From Candidatus Thiodiazotropha sp. (ex Epidulcina cf. delphinae) (GTDB taxonomy: Bacteria; Pseudomonadota; Gammaproteobacteria; Chromatiales; Chromatiaceae), in contig JAHXHS010000008.1 of the NCBI GenBank assembly GCA_025656455.1, positions 62,001 to 126,000 of the forward strand: a DNA stretch of 64,000 nt, read 5' to 3'. Below the pieces are notes generated by a model. That model was given only the letters and a program-made list of their open reading frames with translations, ran no database searches and had not been told where the DNA came from. Numbering within the stretch: the stretch's first letter is position 1; each line of letters starts with the position of its first letter. Below are positions 32,536 through 42,544 of the stretch, in pieces. The position numbers and the translations under genes were made by a program.

Positions 32536-32842
32536 GAATCGGTGTTTCCGTCAGAGATGCGAAATTGTGGGATCATACAGCAAGCTGTGGGATTGCTGAA
32601 GGATGGGCTTGGCATGCAGGGAATCGGGCAGCAATTTCAGCCTATTTCATCCCTGTTTACCCGCGTCTTTTTTCCTAGGGCCTGTTAACACTAATCAGAT
32701 TGTCACTGTTGTGCCTGAAAAAGCCCCAATCAAGGCGCGAGGAGCGCGGTTTGGTCGCTCCAAATAAGCGACGAGCAACGCCGAAACACGGCAGCCGTCA
32801 AGGCAATCGATTACTCACTGATTATTGCGCTTTTTTCCCTAT
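32536..32842. other. Gap upstream of secA
   Basis: Between secA and the long palindrome at 32843. A CTGTTAACAC tract near 32682 resembles the edge of an insertion-type repeat, but no partner end is seen in the window. The secA promoter should be here; no box stands out. The open frame from 32446 crossing this area is a shadow of secA. Confidence 0.35.
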
Positions 32843-33027
32843 TATTAACCCGGCACCCTAATTTAGGGTCCGTCCAGAAACAAGACAATTTCTCTCGCAA
32901 AGACGCCAAGATCGCCAAGGAAAAATAAATACAATAAAAAAACAATAAGTTATAACTTAGCGATCTTGGCGTCTTTGCGAGAATTTTTCTTTCCGGACGG
33001 ACCCTAAATTAGGGTGCCGGGTTAATA
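32843..33027. mobile_element. 185-base palindromic miniature element with perfect 33-base ends
   Basis: Ends 32843-32875 and 32995-33027 are exact reverse complements, beginning TATTAACCCGGCACCC. Inside, a second perfect pair of 23 bases (TCTCGCAAAGACGCC and its complement) lets almost the whole unit fold. The inner part (GTCCGTCCAGAAAC, CGCAAAG) is related to the left ends of the elements at 54196 and 57133. It has no coding capacity. Confidence 0.8.
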
Positions 33028-33057
33028 TCCTGTTGCGTGCGCACCGGGGAAGAGAAC

Positions 33058-33990
33058 TCACCCCTGATTGCGTTTGTTGAGGATATATTTGGTGGGATCG
33101 ACCGTCTTGCCGTTGCGCACCACCTCGAAGTGGACATGGGGCCCGGTGGAACGGCCGGTGGAACCCATGCCGGCGATGACCTGACCTTGCTTGACGCGGT
33201 CGCCGACCTTCACCTTGATCTCGCTATTGTGCCCATAGCGGGTGATGTACCCCTTGCCATGATTGATTTCGACTAATTTGCCATAGCCATAGCGTTCCCC
33301 GGCCCAGGTAACCACGCCGGCAGCGACGACCACTACCATCGAACCCTCTTTTCCGGCAAAATCCATGCCTTTGTGCATCGCGCGCTTACCGGTGAAGGGG
33401 TCGTTGCGCATACCGAAATAGGAGGAGATCCATCCCTTCTGTATCGGCCTCCCGGCCGGATGGACGGAATCCTCGAGATTGGAATTCATGATCAGGTCCT
33501 CCACCAGGGCGAGTTGCTGCTGGCGATGTTCGATCATTTGTTCGAATTGCGCCATCTCTACCAGGAGATCCGGCAATGCCGATGGCTGGTTGAGGGATTG
33601 CACGGCCTCGGGACCGCCCAGGGCAGGCGGTATATCGAAACTGAATTCGCCCTTGTCGAGACCGCCCATATCCACCAACCGCTCTCCCAAGGCATCCAGG
33701 CGCAGCAGTTGCGACTGGAGTTGTCCGACACGGATGGCCAGGGCGTCGATACCTCCATGGGCGTCCGACTTGGCGTCTTCCAGCAGTTGACGCTCCCGAT
33801 CAAAGGTCTTTTTCAGACTGGTCACCAACTGGTGTTCTGGAAACTCCGTGTCCCCGATACCCGTCTGATAGCCGAACCACATCATACCCAGACCGAAAAC
33901 GGTCACTAAACCCAATACAATCGTTGCATGAAGGCACCGCATTGCCGTGCCGCAAGTCTGTCCAATCCCACGTAAATAAATGATTTTCAT
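33058..33990 (-). CDS. M23-family (LytM) peptidase
   Basis: A 310-residue cell-envelope protein with an N-terminal membrane anchor (about 22-40) and a coiled region (about 60-150). The C-terminal LytM domain has a full zinc set: HKGMDF (HxxxD) and HVHFEVV. It should cut or activate cutting of peptidoglycan cross-links outside the inner membrane. It lies between secA and the DUF721 gene, next to the division cluster, a place where such peptidases are common. The substrate bond is unknown. Confidence 0.88.
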   Translation of the reverse strand: MKIIYLRGIGQTCGTAMRCLHATIVLGLVTVFGLGMMWFGYQTGIGDTEFPEHQLVTSLKKTFDRERQLLEDAKSDAHGGIDALAIRVGQLQSQLLRLDALGERLVDMGGLDKGEFSFDIPPALGGPEAVQSLNQPSALPDLLVEMAQFEQMIEHRQQQLALVEDLIMNSNLEDSVHPAGRPIQKGWISSYFGMRNDPFTGKRAMHKGMDFAGKEGSMVVVVAAGVVTWAGERYGYGKLVEINHGKGYITRYGHNSEIKVKVGDRVKQGQVIAGMGSTGRSTGPHVHFEVVRNGKTVDPTKYILNKRNQG

Positions 33991-34277
33991 TGCTAAAATT
34001 AAGTTAATTCCGCGCTCTACCTAAACCTTTTGTCGGTCGAAAACTTTTGAACTTTATCACTTTCTGCCGAAAATGTGATAATTTTTGTCAATATTTTTCA
34101 TCCAGCCCGAAGTTTCACCATGCAGGCGATGATTGTGCGAGGCTGGCACAAGGGTGCGTTCAATGGAACTCGGGGAATAGGCAGTGATTGGTTGATATTC
34201 CTGAAACATGAATATAAAAGCTGTTTTAAATTAACGTTATCAGTGACTGAGCGAAATATTCGAACTAGGCTTCGCCA

Positions 34278-34715
34278 ATGGATCCCGTCAGCAAAATAGT
34301 CGCATCCCATGCCACACCGGCCAGGCTCGGGAAGCAATTGTCAGCCCAAAAAGCCCTCTTTCAGCGGGTCAGGCAATACCTCCCTCCACCGCTGGACTCA
34401 CAACTCAAAGCGGCGGTCATGCAAGAGCAGACCCTCAGCCTGTTCGTCAGCTCCCCGGTTTGGGCCAGTCGCCTACGCTATCTGATCCCCCAGTTACATC
34501 GACAATTGCGGGAGAGCGGCCTCAGAGTGGAACGGTTGCGCACCCGGATAGTGCCCGATGAGAGGGCCGGGGCAGCCAAACCCACCTTGAAACGTCGATT
34601 GAAATTGAGTCGCGAGAGCGGTGAACTGCTGCGTCGGACCGCGGCATCCATCAGTGACCGACAACTACGGGACGCCATGCTCAGACTCAGTAGCCACTGC
34701 GATAGTGATAACTAG
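34278..34715 (+). CDS. DUF721/DciA-like protein
   Basis: A 145-residue basic protein of the DUF721 family. DciA members help load the replicative helicase DnaB in bacteria without DnaC. The core (about 25-100) has the pattern of charged strands and helices (LKAAVMQEQTLSLFVSSPVWASRLRYL). Genes of this family often lie beside lpxC and secA, as here. The TAG stop lies in the CTAG left end of a short repeat whose right end gives the lpxC stop. The family is fairly sure, the exact role inferred. Confidence 0.83.
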   Translation: MDPVSKIVASHATPARLGKQLSAQKALFQRVRQYLPPPLDSQLKAAVMQEQTLSLFVSSPVWASRLRYLIPQLHRQLRESGLRVERLRTRIVPDERAGAAKPTLKRRLKLSRESGELLRRTAASISDRQLRDAMLRLSSHCDSDN

Positions 34716-34743
34716 TTTGGTACAGTTTATACGTTACACCTAG
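34712..34743. mobile_element. Shortened CTAG-bounded element that carries two stop codons
   Basis: Begins and ends with CTAG; bases 34717-34740 are identical to 24679-24702 of the 77-base element. The left CTAG gives the TAG stop of the DUF721 gene (plus strand), the right CTAG the TAG stop of lpxC (minus strand). Confidence 0.62.
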
Positions 34744-35657
34744 GAGACGGTGAGGTGAGCGGGCTTCATATATGAGATCGGAGCATCCGCCGGTTCATCA
34801 AAGGTGATCTCTTCCCAAGCATCCTGCTGATTGATCAGTTCACGCAGCAGGCGGTTGTTCAGGGCATGCCCCGACTTATGCCCGCTGAAGGCACCGATCA
34901 GACTGTGCCCAAGCAGATAAAGGTCGCCGATGGCATCGAGGATTTTATGCTTCACGAACTCGTCTTCGTAGCGTAAGCCGTCGTCATTCATGACCCGGTA
35001 GTCATCCAGCACCACGGCATTGTCCGGACTGCCGCCCAACGCCAGCTCCTTCTGTCTCAGCATCTCGATGTCACGCAGAAAACCGAAGGTGCGCGCCCGA
35101 CTGACCTCCCTGACGAAGGAGGTGGAAGAGAAATCGACCGTGGCGTATTGGGGACGCTCCTTGAAGGCCGGATGGTCGAAATCGATGGAGAAGGAGACCT
35201 TGAATCCGTCGAAGGGCTCGAAACTGGCGCGTTTGTCACCCTCCAGCACCTCGACCTTGCGTTTTATCCGAATGAATCGCTTGGCCTGGTTCTGCTCCTC
35301 CACGCCCGCGGACTGCAGCAGAAAAACGAAGGGGCCGGCGCTACCGTCCATGATCGGCACCTCCGCCGCGCTCACATCGACATAGGCATTATCGATACCG
35401 AGCCCGGCCAGTGCGGAGAGGAGATGTTCCACGGTGGAGACCCTAACGCCGTGCTGCACCAGGGTGCTCGAAAGTCTCGTATCCCCGACATTCTCGGCGC
35501 AGGCGCGTATTTCTACCGGTGGATCGAGGTCGATGCGCCGGAAAATGATCCCGGTGTCCGGGGCAGCCGGTCGCAGGGTAAGGTAGACCTTCTCCCCCGT
35601 GTGCAGCCCCACTCCCGTGGCGCGTATCACGTTCTTCAACGTACGTTGCCAAATCAT
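34740..35657 (-). CDS. lpxC: UDP-3-O-acyl-N-acetylglucosamine deacetylase
   Basis: Zinc enzyme for the committed step of lipid A synthesis. The 305-residue product begins [19 protein letters not shown]. It has the zinc His in [13 protein letters not shown] and the HKILDAIGD motif (His-x3-Asp), plus [13 protein letters not shown]. The frame reaches 35699, but the ATG at 35657 is the family start. It closes the dcw cluster, 124 bases after ftsZ. Its stop is in a short repeat. LpxC in a one-gene tail is typical for Gammaproteobacteria. Confidence 0.95.
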   Translation of the reverse strand: MIWQRTLKNVIRATGVGLHTGEKVYLTLRPAAPDTGIIFRRIDLDPPVEIRACAENVGDTRLSSTLVQHGVRVSTVEHLLSALAGLGIDNAYVDVSAAEVPIMDGSAGPFVFLLQSAGVEEQNQAKRFIRIKRKVEVLEGDKRASFEPFDGFKVSFSIDFDHPAFKERPQYATVDFSSTSFVREVSRARTFGFLRDIEMLRQKELALGGSPDNAVVLDDYRVMNDDGLRYEDEFVKHKILDAIGDLYLLGHSLIGAFSGHKSGHALNNRLLRELINQQDAWEEITFDEPADAPISYMKPAHLTVS

Positions 35658-35781
35658 CGACTTGCAGCTCCCGAGCTGAGACTGACCGTTTAGGCCCAAA
35701 AGGCGCGCATGCTAACATAAGCGGAACGTCTGTTGAAACAGTTTGGACGCTCCTGCCTAGTATAACCCCACCAATTCTACA

Positions 35782-36960
35782 CTAATCGGCCTGGCGACGT
35801 AAAAAGGCCGGAATATCGAGATAATCGAGATTGCCGCCAGCCGTAGCCGCCACCGTCGAACGCCCTGCCCGGCCGTTGCGCAACACCGTCGGCCGGTCCA
35901 GTTCGCGGTAGTCGTCCGGTGCGGCCTGAGGATCCTCCGCGTCGACCAGTTTCACCGATGAGATCTCCTCCATCTTCGCCGGTCTGGGCAGTTCCGCCTT
36001 GACCCGCTCGCCCAGTCCGGTGGCGACCACCGTGACCCGCATATCGTTCTGCATATCCGGGTCAATGACCGTACCCACCACCACCGTGGCATCGTCATCG
36101 GCAAATTCGCGCACGGTATTGCCCACCTCGTCGAACTCGCCGATCGCCAGATTGAGCCCGGCGGTGATATTCACCAGGATACCCTTGGCGCCGGCCAGAT
36201 TGACATCCTCCAGCAGCGGACTGCGAATTGCCCGCTCCGCCGCCTCGCGGGCCCGGTTATCGCCCGAGGCCTCGCCTGACCCCATCATCGCGGCGCCCAT
36301 CTCGGACATCACTGTCTTCACATCGGCGAAATCCACGTTGATCAGACCGGGGCGGGTGATCAACTCAGCGATCCCCTGAACCGCATGCAGCAGAACGTCA
36401 TTGGCCGTCTTGAAGGCATTCAACAGACTCATCTCCTTGCCCAGCACCGCCAACAGCTTTTCATTCGGGATGGTAATCAGCGAATCCACATGCTTGCCGA
36501 GTTCAGCCATCCCATGTTCAGCGATCTTCATCCGTTTGCCGCCTTCAAAACCGAACGGTTTGGTCACTACCGCAACCGTGAGGATACCGAGTTCCTTGGC
36601 GACTTGCGCCACCACGGGCGCGGCGCCTGTCCCGGTGCCTCCCCCCATGCCGGCGGTGATAAAGATCATATCCGCCCCGCTGAGCACCTCTTCGATGCGA
36701 TCCTTGTCATCGACAGCCGCCTGACAGCCGATTTCCGGGTTCGCCCCCGCACCCAGGCCCTTGGTGATATCGGAACCGAGCTGAAGCAGGGTTCGCACCT
36801 CGCTATTGCGCAGGGCCTGGGCATCGGTGTTGGCGCAGATGAAATCCACGCCTTCGATTTCCCCCGTCAGCATATGGTTGACGGCATTGCCGCCGCCTCC
36901 GCCGACACCGATCACCTTGATCACCGCATTCTGGCTATGCGTATCCATTAATTCGAACAT
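35782..36960 (-). CDS. ftsZ: Cell division protein FtsZ
   Basis: Tubulin-like GTPase forming the division ring. The 392-residue protein has [15 protein letters not shown], the tubulin signature [26 protein letters not shown] and the C-terminal tail [12 protein letters not shown] that binds FtsA and ZipA. It is preceded by ftsA with 40 bases between. Everything is standard in length and order. Confidence 0.97.
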   Translation of the reverse strand: MFELMDTHSQNAVIKVIGVGGGGGNAVNHMLTGEIEGVDFICANTDAQALRNSEVRTLLQLGSDITKGLGAGANPEIGCQAAVDDKDRIEEVLSGADMIFITAGMGGGTGTGAAPVVAQVAKELGILTVAVVTKPFGFEGGKRMKIAEHGMAELGKHVDSLITIPNEKLLAVLGKEMSLLNAFKTANDVLLHAVQGIAELITRPGLINVDFADVKTVMSEMGAAMMGSGEASGDNRAREAAERAIRSPLLEDVNLAGAKGILVNITAGLNLAIGEFDEVGNTVREFADDDATVVVGTVIDPDMQNDMRVTVVATGLGERVKAELPRPAKMEEISSVKLVDAEDPQAAPDDYRELDRPTVLRNGRAGRSTVAATAGGNLDYLDIPAFLRRQAD

Positions 36961-37000
36961 TGTCCACCTCCGCGTCTGTCGCGCCTTACAGATAAAATGT

Positions 37001-38236
37001 TTAAAAATTGCCTTGAAACCAGTGTTTCATACGTTCCCAAATCGCCTTCATGCTACCTTCATTGGCCAGCTCCCGACCTCCCTGAGAGCGATTCCGCTGA
37101 CCGAACAACAACAGTCCTACGCCGGTGGAATAGATGGGATTGCGCACCACGTCAGCGAGTCCGCTGACATACCGCGGCACACCGAGCCGCACCGGCATGT
37201 GAAAAACCTCTTCCGCCAAATCGATCACCCCTTCCATTTTCGAACTGCCGCCTGTCAGCACCACGCCGCCGGCAACGACATCCTCGAATCCGCTGCGGCG
37301 CAGTTCGGCCTGAATCAGGGTCATCAGCTCTTCATATCGGGGCTCCACGACCTCCGCCAGGGTTTGGCGTGATAGCCTGCGCGGCGGTCGTTCTCCAATA
37401 CTGGGCACCTCGATGGTCTCGTCGCTGGTGGCCAGTTGAGTGAGCGCGCAGGCATACTTGATCTTGATATCCTCGGCATGCTGGGTCGGGGTGCGCATGG
37501 CTACGGCGATATCGTTGGTGACCTGATCTCCGGCGATGGGAATCACCGCGGTGTGACGAATCGCGCCGCCGGTGAAGACGGCGATATCGGTGGTGCCGCC
37601 GCCGATATCCACCAGGCAGACACCCAGCTCTTTCTCGTCTTCGCTCAGCACCGAATGGCTGGAGGCGAGCTGTTCCAGGATCAGATCGTCCGCCTCCAGG
37701 CCGCAACGTCGGATACACTTGACGATGTTCTGCGCCGCACTGACCGCCCCGGTGACCATATGCACCCTCGCTTCGAGCCGCACACCGGACATGCCAATGG
37801 GATCGTGGATACCCTCCTGCTCGTCGATGATGAACTCCTGGGGCAAGATATGCAGGATCTTCTGATCCGCCGGAATCGCCACCGCTCGAGCGGCGTCGAT
37901 CACGCGCTCCACATCCCCCTGGGTCACCTCTTTGTCCTTGATGGCGACGATGCCGTGGGAATTGAGGCTGCGGATATGGCTCCCGGCGATCCCTGCATAC
38001 ACCGAGTGGATCTCGCAACCCGCCATCAACTCCGCCTCCTCCACCGCGCGCTGAATCGATTGCACGGTGGACTCGATGTTCACTACCACGCCTTTTTTCA
38101 ATCCGCGTGACGGGTGGGAGCCGATACCGATAATCTCTATCCCGCCGTCGGCTTTGACCTCACCGACGATCGCCACCACCTTTGAGGTGCCGATATCGAG
38201 TCCAATGATCAAGTTTTTCTCACTTCGCTTTGTCAT
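37001..38236 (-). CDS. ftsA: Cell division protein FtsA
   Basis: Actin-like protein that tethers FtsZ to the membrane. The 411-residue product has the phosphate-1 loop [15 protein letters not shown], phosphate-2 [15 protein letters not shown], adenosine motif [12 protein letters not shown] and the C-terminal amphipathic membrane helix [16 protein letters not shown]. Gaps of 40 bases separate it from ftsQ and ftsZ. Confidence 0.97.
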   Translation of the reverse strand: MTKRSEKNLIIGLDIGTSKVVAIVGEVKADGGIEIIGIGSHPSRGLKKGVVVNIESTVQSIQRAVEEAELMAGCEIHSVYAGIAGSHIRSLNSHGIVAIKDKEVTQGDVERVIDAARAVAIPADQKILHILPQEFIIDEQEGIHDPIGMSGVRLEARVHMVTGAVSAAQNIVKCIRRCGLEADDLILEQLASSHSVLSEDEKELGVCLVDIGGGTTDIAVFTGGAIRHTAVIPIAGDQVTNDIAVAMRTPTQHAEDIKIKYACALTQLATSDETIEVPSIGERPPRRLSRQTLAEVVEPRYEELMTLIQAELRRSGFEDVVAGGVVLTGGSSKMEGVIDLAEEVFHMPVRLGVPRYVSGLADVVRNPIYSTGVGLLLFGQRNRSQGGRELANEGSMKAIWERMKHWFQGNF

Positions 38237-38276
38237 TCATCTACCTATGATTAGCGTGTCATTCCCAAGCACTCTG

Positions 38277-39098
38277 TCATACATGCAATACCCGGGACGG
38301 AACACTATCCCCCTCCATCCGCATGGATCGATCGTTGCTTCCCAACGCCTGCCCGGATCCCTCCCGCCAGCGCACCGTAAAACCATTGGTGTAGCGCAAA
38401 TCCACACGCTCAGGTTTGCGCCCTGTCTGAGTGATCAGATAGGGGTAGAGCTGCACGAAACGGGTCAGCCTCGGCATCACTTCCCGGCGTCCCAGTAACA
38501 CCAGCAGTCCATCGCTTGTCTTGAGCCGCCATGCCTGTCGCGCATCCACCCAGACATGGGTCAGGCCGAGCCCCACGGTCTCCAGCAGGGCGCGCATGCG
38601 TAGATAGTCCCGGGCGATGCGCTCGGCGCTCCCGGTCTCTCCCGACAAAGTCACCAGCCCCGGCAGCCGGGGCAGAACCTCCGGGGTGAACACTTCGCCC
38701 CGTTGACTCACCATGGCGTCTTCGCCCCAGTAGGCAAGGGGCACCTGTTCCACAACCTTGACCCGCAGGGTATCGGGCCAGACCCGGCGGATACTGGCGC
38801 TCTCGACCCAGGGCAACTGCTCGATCCGCTGCCGCATCCGCTTCAGATCCAGGCTGAAGAAGCTGCCGTTTACCGCCTGCGCCACTGCCCTTTCCAAGCG
38901 ATCCTGCTGCAGGAATTGGATTTCGCCATCCACACCGACCACCCGCACCGGCATCACTCGCGCATCCCCTAGCATCCGCACCCCCCAACCGAACAGGCCC
39001 ACCGTCACCAGCGTCAACAACAAGGGAAGGCCCCAGATTCTTGCCAACACCGACAGGCGATCGGCAGGCTGCGGGGCGTGCTTCATGGATCGCCTCAT
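38277..39098 (-). CDS. ftsQ: Cell division protein FtsQ
   Basis: Bitopic divisome protein that binds FtsB and FtsL. The 273-residue product has a short cytoplasmic part, one membrane segment (LPLLLTLVTVGLFGWGV), a POTRA domain (VRVVGVDGEIQFLQQ) and the FtsQ beta domain. The frame is open far upstream, but the ATG at 39098 overlaps the ddlB TGA (ATGA), which fits the coupling in this cluster; an ATG four codons later is also possible. Confidence 0.93.
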   Translation of the reverse strand: MRRSMKHAPQPADRLSVLARIWGLPLLLTLVTVGLFGWGVRMLGDARVMPVRVVGVDGEIQFLQQDRLERAVAQAVNGSFFSLDLKRMRQRIEQLPWVESASIRRVWPDTLRVKVVEQVPLAYWGEDAMVSQRGEVFTPEVLPRLPGLVTLSGETGSAERIARDYLRMRALLETVGLGLTHVWVDARQAWRLKTSDGLLVLLGRREVMPRLTRFVQLYPYLITQTGRKPERVDLRYTNGFTVRWREGSGQALGSNDRSMRMEGDSVPSRVLHV

Positions 39099-40030
39099 AG
39101 CGCCCCCCGTTGCCGGCTGGTGGCCAGAATGCGCAGCACCAGTTCGGGAAAGTCGATACCGGCCACCTTGGCCGACATCGGAACCAGGCTGTGATCGGTC
39201 ATCCCCGGTACGGTGTTGACCTCGATCAGCCAGGGCCGTTGCTGTTGATCGAGTATCAGATCGACCCGGCCCCAACCGCTGGCGCCGACCGCATCAAAGG
39301 CGCGCAGGCAGAGGGCCTGGAGTTCGGCTTCCTGCCCTGGCGCCAAACCACAGGGACAGTGATAGCAGGTGGTGGTTGAGGCATATTTGGCCTGGTAGTC
39401 ATAGAAGAGATGGGGGGTCTCCAGGCGGATCAACGGCAGTGTCTGGCGATCCAGGATGGCGGCGGTATACTCCTCGCCGGCAATCCAGCGCTCCGCCAGA
39501 ACCAGGGCGTCATATCTCGCGGCCTCTTGCCAGGCCTGGCGCAGCTGATCCCGATTCTCGACCCTGTTCATGCCGATGCTCGAGCCCTCGCAATTCGGTT
39601 TTACGATCAGGGGATAACCCAACGCCTCGGCTTCATCCAGTTCGGACAACCCGCTGATCGGCACAGACTCCGGGGTGGGCAATCCCAATCCCCGCCACAG
39701 GGCCTTGGTGCGGTATTTATCCATGCCCAGGGCGGAGCCGAGCACCCCGCTACCCGTATAGGGCAGACCGATGCGCTCCAGGGCGCCCTGAATCACACCA
39801 TCCTCGCCGCCACGGCCGTGCAACATGATGAAGGCCCGCTCGTAGCCGCCGTCACTCAGTCGCGCCAGCACGCCTTCCCCGGCATCCAGGCCATGGGCAT
39901 CCACGCCACTATGCCGCAGGGCGGCCAAAACGGCGCCACCGCTGTTGAGGGATATCTCCCGCTCTGCCGAGTCGCCACCCATCAATACGACAACCTTGCC
40001 GAAATCTCTGTCTGATGCAATGTTGCTCAA
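39095..40030 (-). CDS. ddlB: D-alanine--D-alanine ligase
   Basis: Makes the D-Ala-D-Ala dipeptide for the wall precursor. The ATP-grasp protein (311 residues) has VLMGGDSAEREISLNSG, HGRGGEDGVIQGALE, the KPNCEGSSIGM loop and IEVNTVPGMTDHSL. The start is TTG at 40030, not ATG. It has a clear GGAG 7 bases upstream and overlaps the murB stop by 4 bases, so the TTG is credible and may keep the level low. Confidence 0.94.
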   Translation of the reverse strand: MSNIASDRDFGKVVVLMGGDSAEREISLNSGGAVLAALRHSGVDAHGLDAGEGVLARLSDGGYERAFIMLHGRGGEDGVIQGALERIGLPYTGSGVLGSALGMDKYRTKALWRGLGLPTPESVPISGLSELDEAEALGYPLIVKPNCEGSSIGMNRVENRDQLRQAWQEAARYDALVLAERWIAGEEYTAAILDRQTLPLIRLETPHLFYDYQAKYASTTTCYHCPCGLAPGQEAELQALCLRAFDAVGASGWGRVDLILDQQQRPWLIEVNTVPGMTDHSLVPMSAKVAGIDFPELVLRILATSRQRGAL

Positions 40031-40926
40031 CGGAGTTCTCCGATGCGGCGTACTTCGGTCATCAACAGGACGCCGCTCTGTCTCTCCACCTCGCTCTGCA
40101 CCGCCTCGATGAGCGCTTCGATATCGGCCGCGGTGGCGTTCCCGGTATTGATGATGAAATTGGCGTGCTTCTCCGACACCTGGGCGCCGCCGATTCGCCT
40201 CCCCTTCAAACCCGCCGCTTCAATCAGCCGGGCGGCATGATCGTCCGGCGGATTCCGAAACACCGATCCGCAACTGGGCTGTCTCGTCGGTTGGGTCTCG
40301 GCACGTCGCTCCAACAGCCGCTTGATCTGCAATTGCGCGGCGGCGGCGTCGCCGCTCTCCAGGGCCAGATCCGCCGACAGGAACCACTCACCGGAAGGGC
40401 CGTCCACCTGCCGATAACCGATAGCGAAATCCCCCGGGACACGGCTGCGTACTTCGCCGTAGCGATCCACCGTCTCCACCCGAATCACCCTTTCCCAGGT
40501 CTCGCCGCCAAAAGCGCCGGCGTTCATGGCAAGCGCGCCACCCAGTGTGCCGGGAATACCGGCGAGAAACTCGACACCACAAAGGCCCGCCCTGGCCGCC
40601 GTGCGGGCGATCTTTGCGCAAGCGACTCCCGCCTCGGCGTAGAGTTGGGTCTCTCCCCGCCATTCGCTGACCCCCAGACACCCTTGCGTGGCGATCACCG
40701 TGCCGTTGAAGCCGCCGTCCCTGACCAGCAGATTACTCCCCAATCCGAGCCAGAACAGGGGCTCGCGCGGGTCCAGTCGGCGCAGAAACCGCAACAGGTC
40801 CTGCCGGTCCGCCGGACGATAGAAGCAGCGCGCAGGCCCGCCGACCCGCCAGGTGGTATGCCGGGAGAGGGGCTCGTCGAGGCGCATCTCACCTCGCAGG
40901 TTCTGTTGATTCAGCGCCGGCATCAT
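40027..40926 (-). CDS. murB: UDP-N-acetylenolpyruvoylglucosamine reductase
   Basis: FAD enzyme that makes UDP-MurNAc. The 299-residue type I protein has LSRHTTWRVGGPA, LGLGSNLLVRDGGF, GIPGTLGGALAMNAGAFG and the catalytic Ser in CGSVFRNP. I choose the ATG at 40926, whose ATGA overlaps the stop of the small ORF before it; a TTG at 40932 or the ATG at 40923 are alternatives. Normally murB follows murC directly; here the small ORF lies between. Confidence 0.94.
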   Translation of the reverse strand: MMPALNQQNLRGEMRLDEPLSRHTTWRVGGPARCFYRPADRQDLLRFLRRLDPREPLFWLGLGSNLLVRDGGFNGTVIATQGCLGVSEWRGETQLYAEAGVACAKIARTAARAGLCGVEFLAGIPGTLGGALAMNAGAFGGETWERVIRVETVDRYGEVRSRVPGDFAIGYRQVDGPSGEWFLSADLALESGDAAAAQLQIKRLLERRAETQPTRQPSCGSVFRNPPDDHAARLIEAAGLKGRRIGGAQVSEKHANFIINTGNATAADIEALIEAVQSEVERQSGVLLMTEVRRIGELR

Positions 40927-41108
40927 TCGCAATGGCTCTCATCCCGCTGGTTATGCGCTTCGCGTCTCACCTTGCCGCCCATTTGACTCGGCTCGATCCG
41001 CAGACGAGGTATTGGGGCTCGCCTTATCAGGGTCAGGCCGGGCAGGTTCGACTGCAGGGACTCGCCACAGCCCTGATGCAGTCGTCTCATATCGAACGTC
41101 TGTGTCAT
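40923..41108 (-). CDS. Small unknown ORF coupled between murC and murB
   Basis: A 61-residue open frame. Its ATG shares a base with the murC stop (TGATG) and has a strong ribosome site GAGGAGGT 7 bases upstream. Its TGA overlaps the murB ATG (ATGA). The product is basic (many Arg) with two Cys and two Met-Arg segments (MRRLHQG, MGGKVRRE), and has no membrane helix or known motif I can see. The double coupling argues that it is translated. It may be a real small protein, or a leader whose translation serves murB. Confidence 0.5.
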   Translation of the reverse strand: MTQTFDMRRLHQGCGESLQSNLPGLTLIRRAPIPRLRIEPSQMGGKVRREAHNQRDESHCE

Positions 41109-42544
41109 CAGTCCACCTCCTCGAATAGTTGCTTGGGCAATTCGGCCGCCACTGCGCCGATGCTGCCTGCCCCCACTGTCAAAATGACATCGCCATCCTT
41201 GAGCACTCCTTGCAACAGATCCGGCAGCTCCTCCACCGGCTCCACGAAAATCGGGTCGACCTGGCCGCGAATGCGCAGGGCGCGACTCAGATCGCGCCCT
41301 GTCGCACCCTGGATCGGCTCTTCGCCAGCGGCATAGACCTCGCTCAGGATCAACAGGTCCGCCTTTGACAACACCTGTACGAAATCCTCGAACTGCTCCT
41401 GGGTGCGGGTGTAGCGATGGGGTTGAAAGGCCAGCACCAGACGACGCCCTGGAAAACCGTCCCGCACCGCCTCCAGAGTGGCGTCAATCTCTCGCGGATG
41501 ATGGGCATAATCATCCACCAACATCACCCCGTTACCGCCCGTCAGAAAGCCCTCCCGGGTCTGGAAACGCCGGCCAATGCCGGCGAACCCCTGTAGCGCT
41601 GCCTGAATGCTGCCGCTATCCAGGTTCAATTCCATCGCTACGCAGATGGCCGCCAGAGCATTCAGCACATTGTGCCTGCCCGGCAGGTTGAGGGTGACCT
41701 GGAGAGGCTCCCCGAAGGCCTCGGCATGGAGGCTGAAATGGGTCTTCAACCCTTCGCTGCGTATCCCTGTCGCCCGAACGTCGGCATCCTCGCTGAACCC
41801 ATAGGTGATGACCGGCCTGGTGATCTCGGGCAACAGATCGCGCACCACCGCATCATCGATGCACATCACTGCCTGACCGTAAAAAGGCAGATGGTGCAGG
41901 AACTCGAGAAAGGCGCCGCGCAGACGGTTGAAATCACCGCCATAGGTGGCCAGATGATCCGCGTCGATGTTGGTCACCACCGCCTGCATCGGCTGCAGAT
42001 AGAGGAAGGAGGCGTCGCTCTCGTCCGCCTCCGCCACCAGGTATTCGCCTTCACCCAATCGGGCATTCGCCCCGGCGCTGTTGAGCCTGCCGCCGATCAC
42101 AAAGGTCGGATCCAGGCCTGCCTCGGCCAGGATACTGGCTACCAGGCTGGTGGTGGTGGTCTTTCCGTGGGTGCCAGCGACGGCAATGCCGTAGTGGAAA
42201 CGCATGATCTCAGCCAGCATCTCGGCCCTGGGCACCACGGGTATGCGCGCCTCACGGGCCGCTATGACCTCTGGATTATCATCTTTCACGGCGCTGGATA
42301 TCACTACTGCATCCACTTGGCTCACATGCTCTGCCTTGTGACCCAGACTGATCTCAGCGCCCAATCGGGCGAGTCGCTGGGTCACGCCACTCTCTCGTTG
42401 GTCCGAACCAGTGACCTGATAGCCGAGATTGATCATGACCTCGGCGATGCCGCTCATCCCCGCCCCGCCGATACCCACGAAGTGGATACGGCGCATGCGA
42501 CCCATGCTGTTCGGGGCATAGCGGCGGCGCAATTGTTCACTCAT
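41108..42544 (-). CDS. murC: UDP-N-acetylmuramate--L-alanine ligase
   Basis: Adds L-Ala to UDP-MurNAc. The 478-residue Mur ligase has [16 protein letters not shown], the ATP loop [13 protein letters not shown], the central [14 protein letters not shown] and C-terminal [10 protein letters not shown]. Its start overlaps the murG stop by 4 bases. Its stop begins the coupled small ORF. Confidence 0.96.
   Translation of the reverse strand: MSEQLRRRYAPNSMGRMRRIHFVGIGGAGMSGIAEVMINLGYQVTGSDQRESGVTQRLARLGAEISLGHKAEHVSQVDAVVISSAVKDDNPEVIAAREARIPVVPRAEMLAEIMRFHYGIAVAGTHGKTTTTSLVASILAEAGLDPTFVIGGRLNSAGANARLGEGEYLVAEADESDASFLYLQPMQAVVTNIDADHLATYGGDFNRLRGAFLEFLHHLPFYGQAVMCIDDAVVRDLLPEITRPVITYGFSEDADVRATGIRSEGLKTHFSLHAEAFGEPLQVTLNLPGRHNVLNALAAICVAMELNLDSGSIQAALQGFAGIGRRFQTREGFLTGGNGVMLVDDYAHHPREIDATLEAVRDGFPGRRLVLAFQPHRYTRTQEQFEDFVQVLSKADLLILSEVYAAGEEPIQGATGRDLSRALRIRGQVDPIFVEPVEELPDLLQGVLKDGDVILTVGAGSIGAVAAELPKQLFEEVD

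Noticed and set aside
32446..32688. 80-residue plus-strand frame at the start of secA
   Set aside because: Mostly antisense to secA; no independent support.
34075..34299. 74-residue frame before the DUF721 gene
   Set aside because: Overlaps the DUF721 start and shows no known motif; most likely leader sequence.
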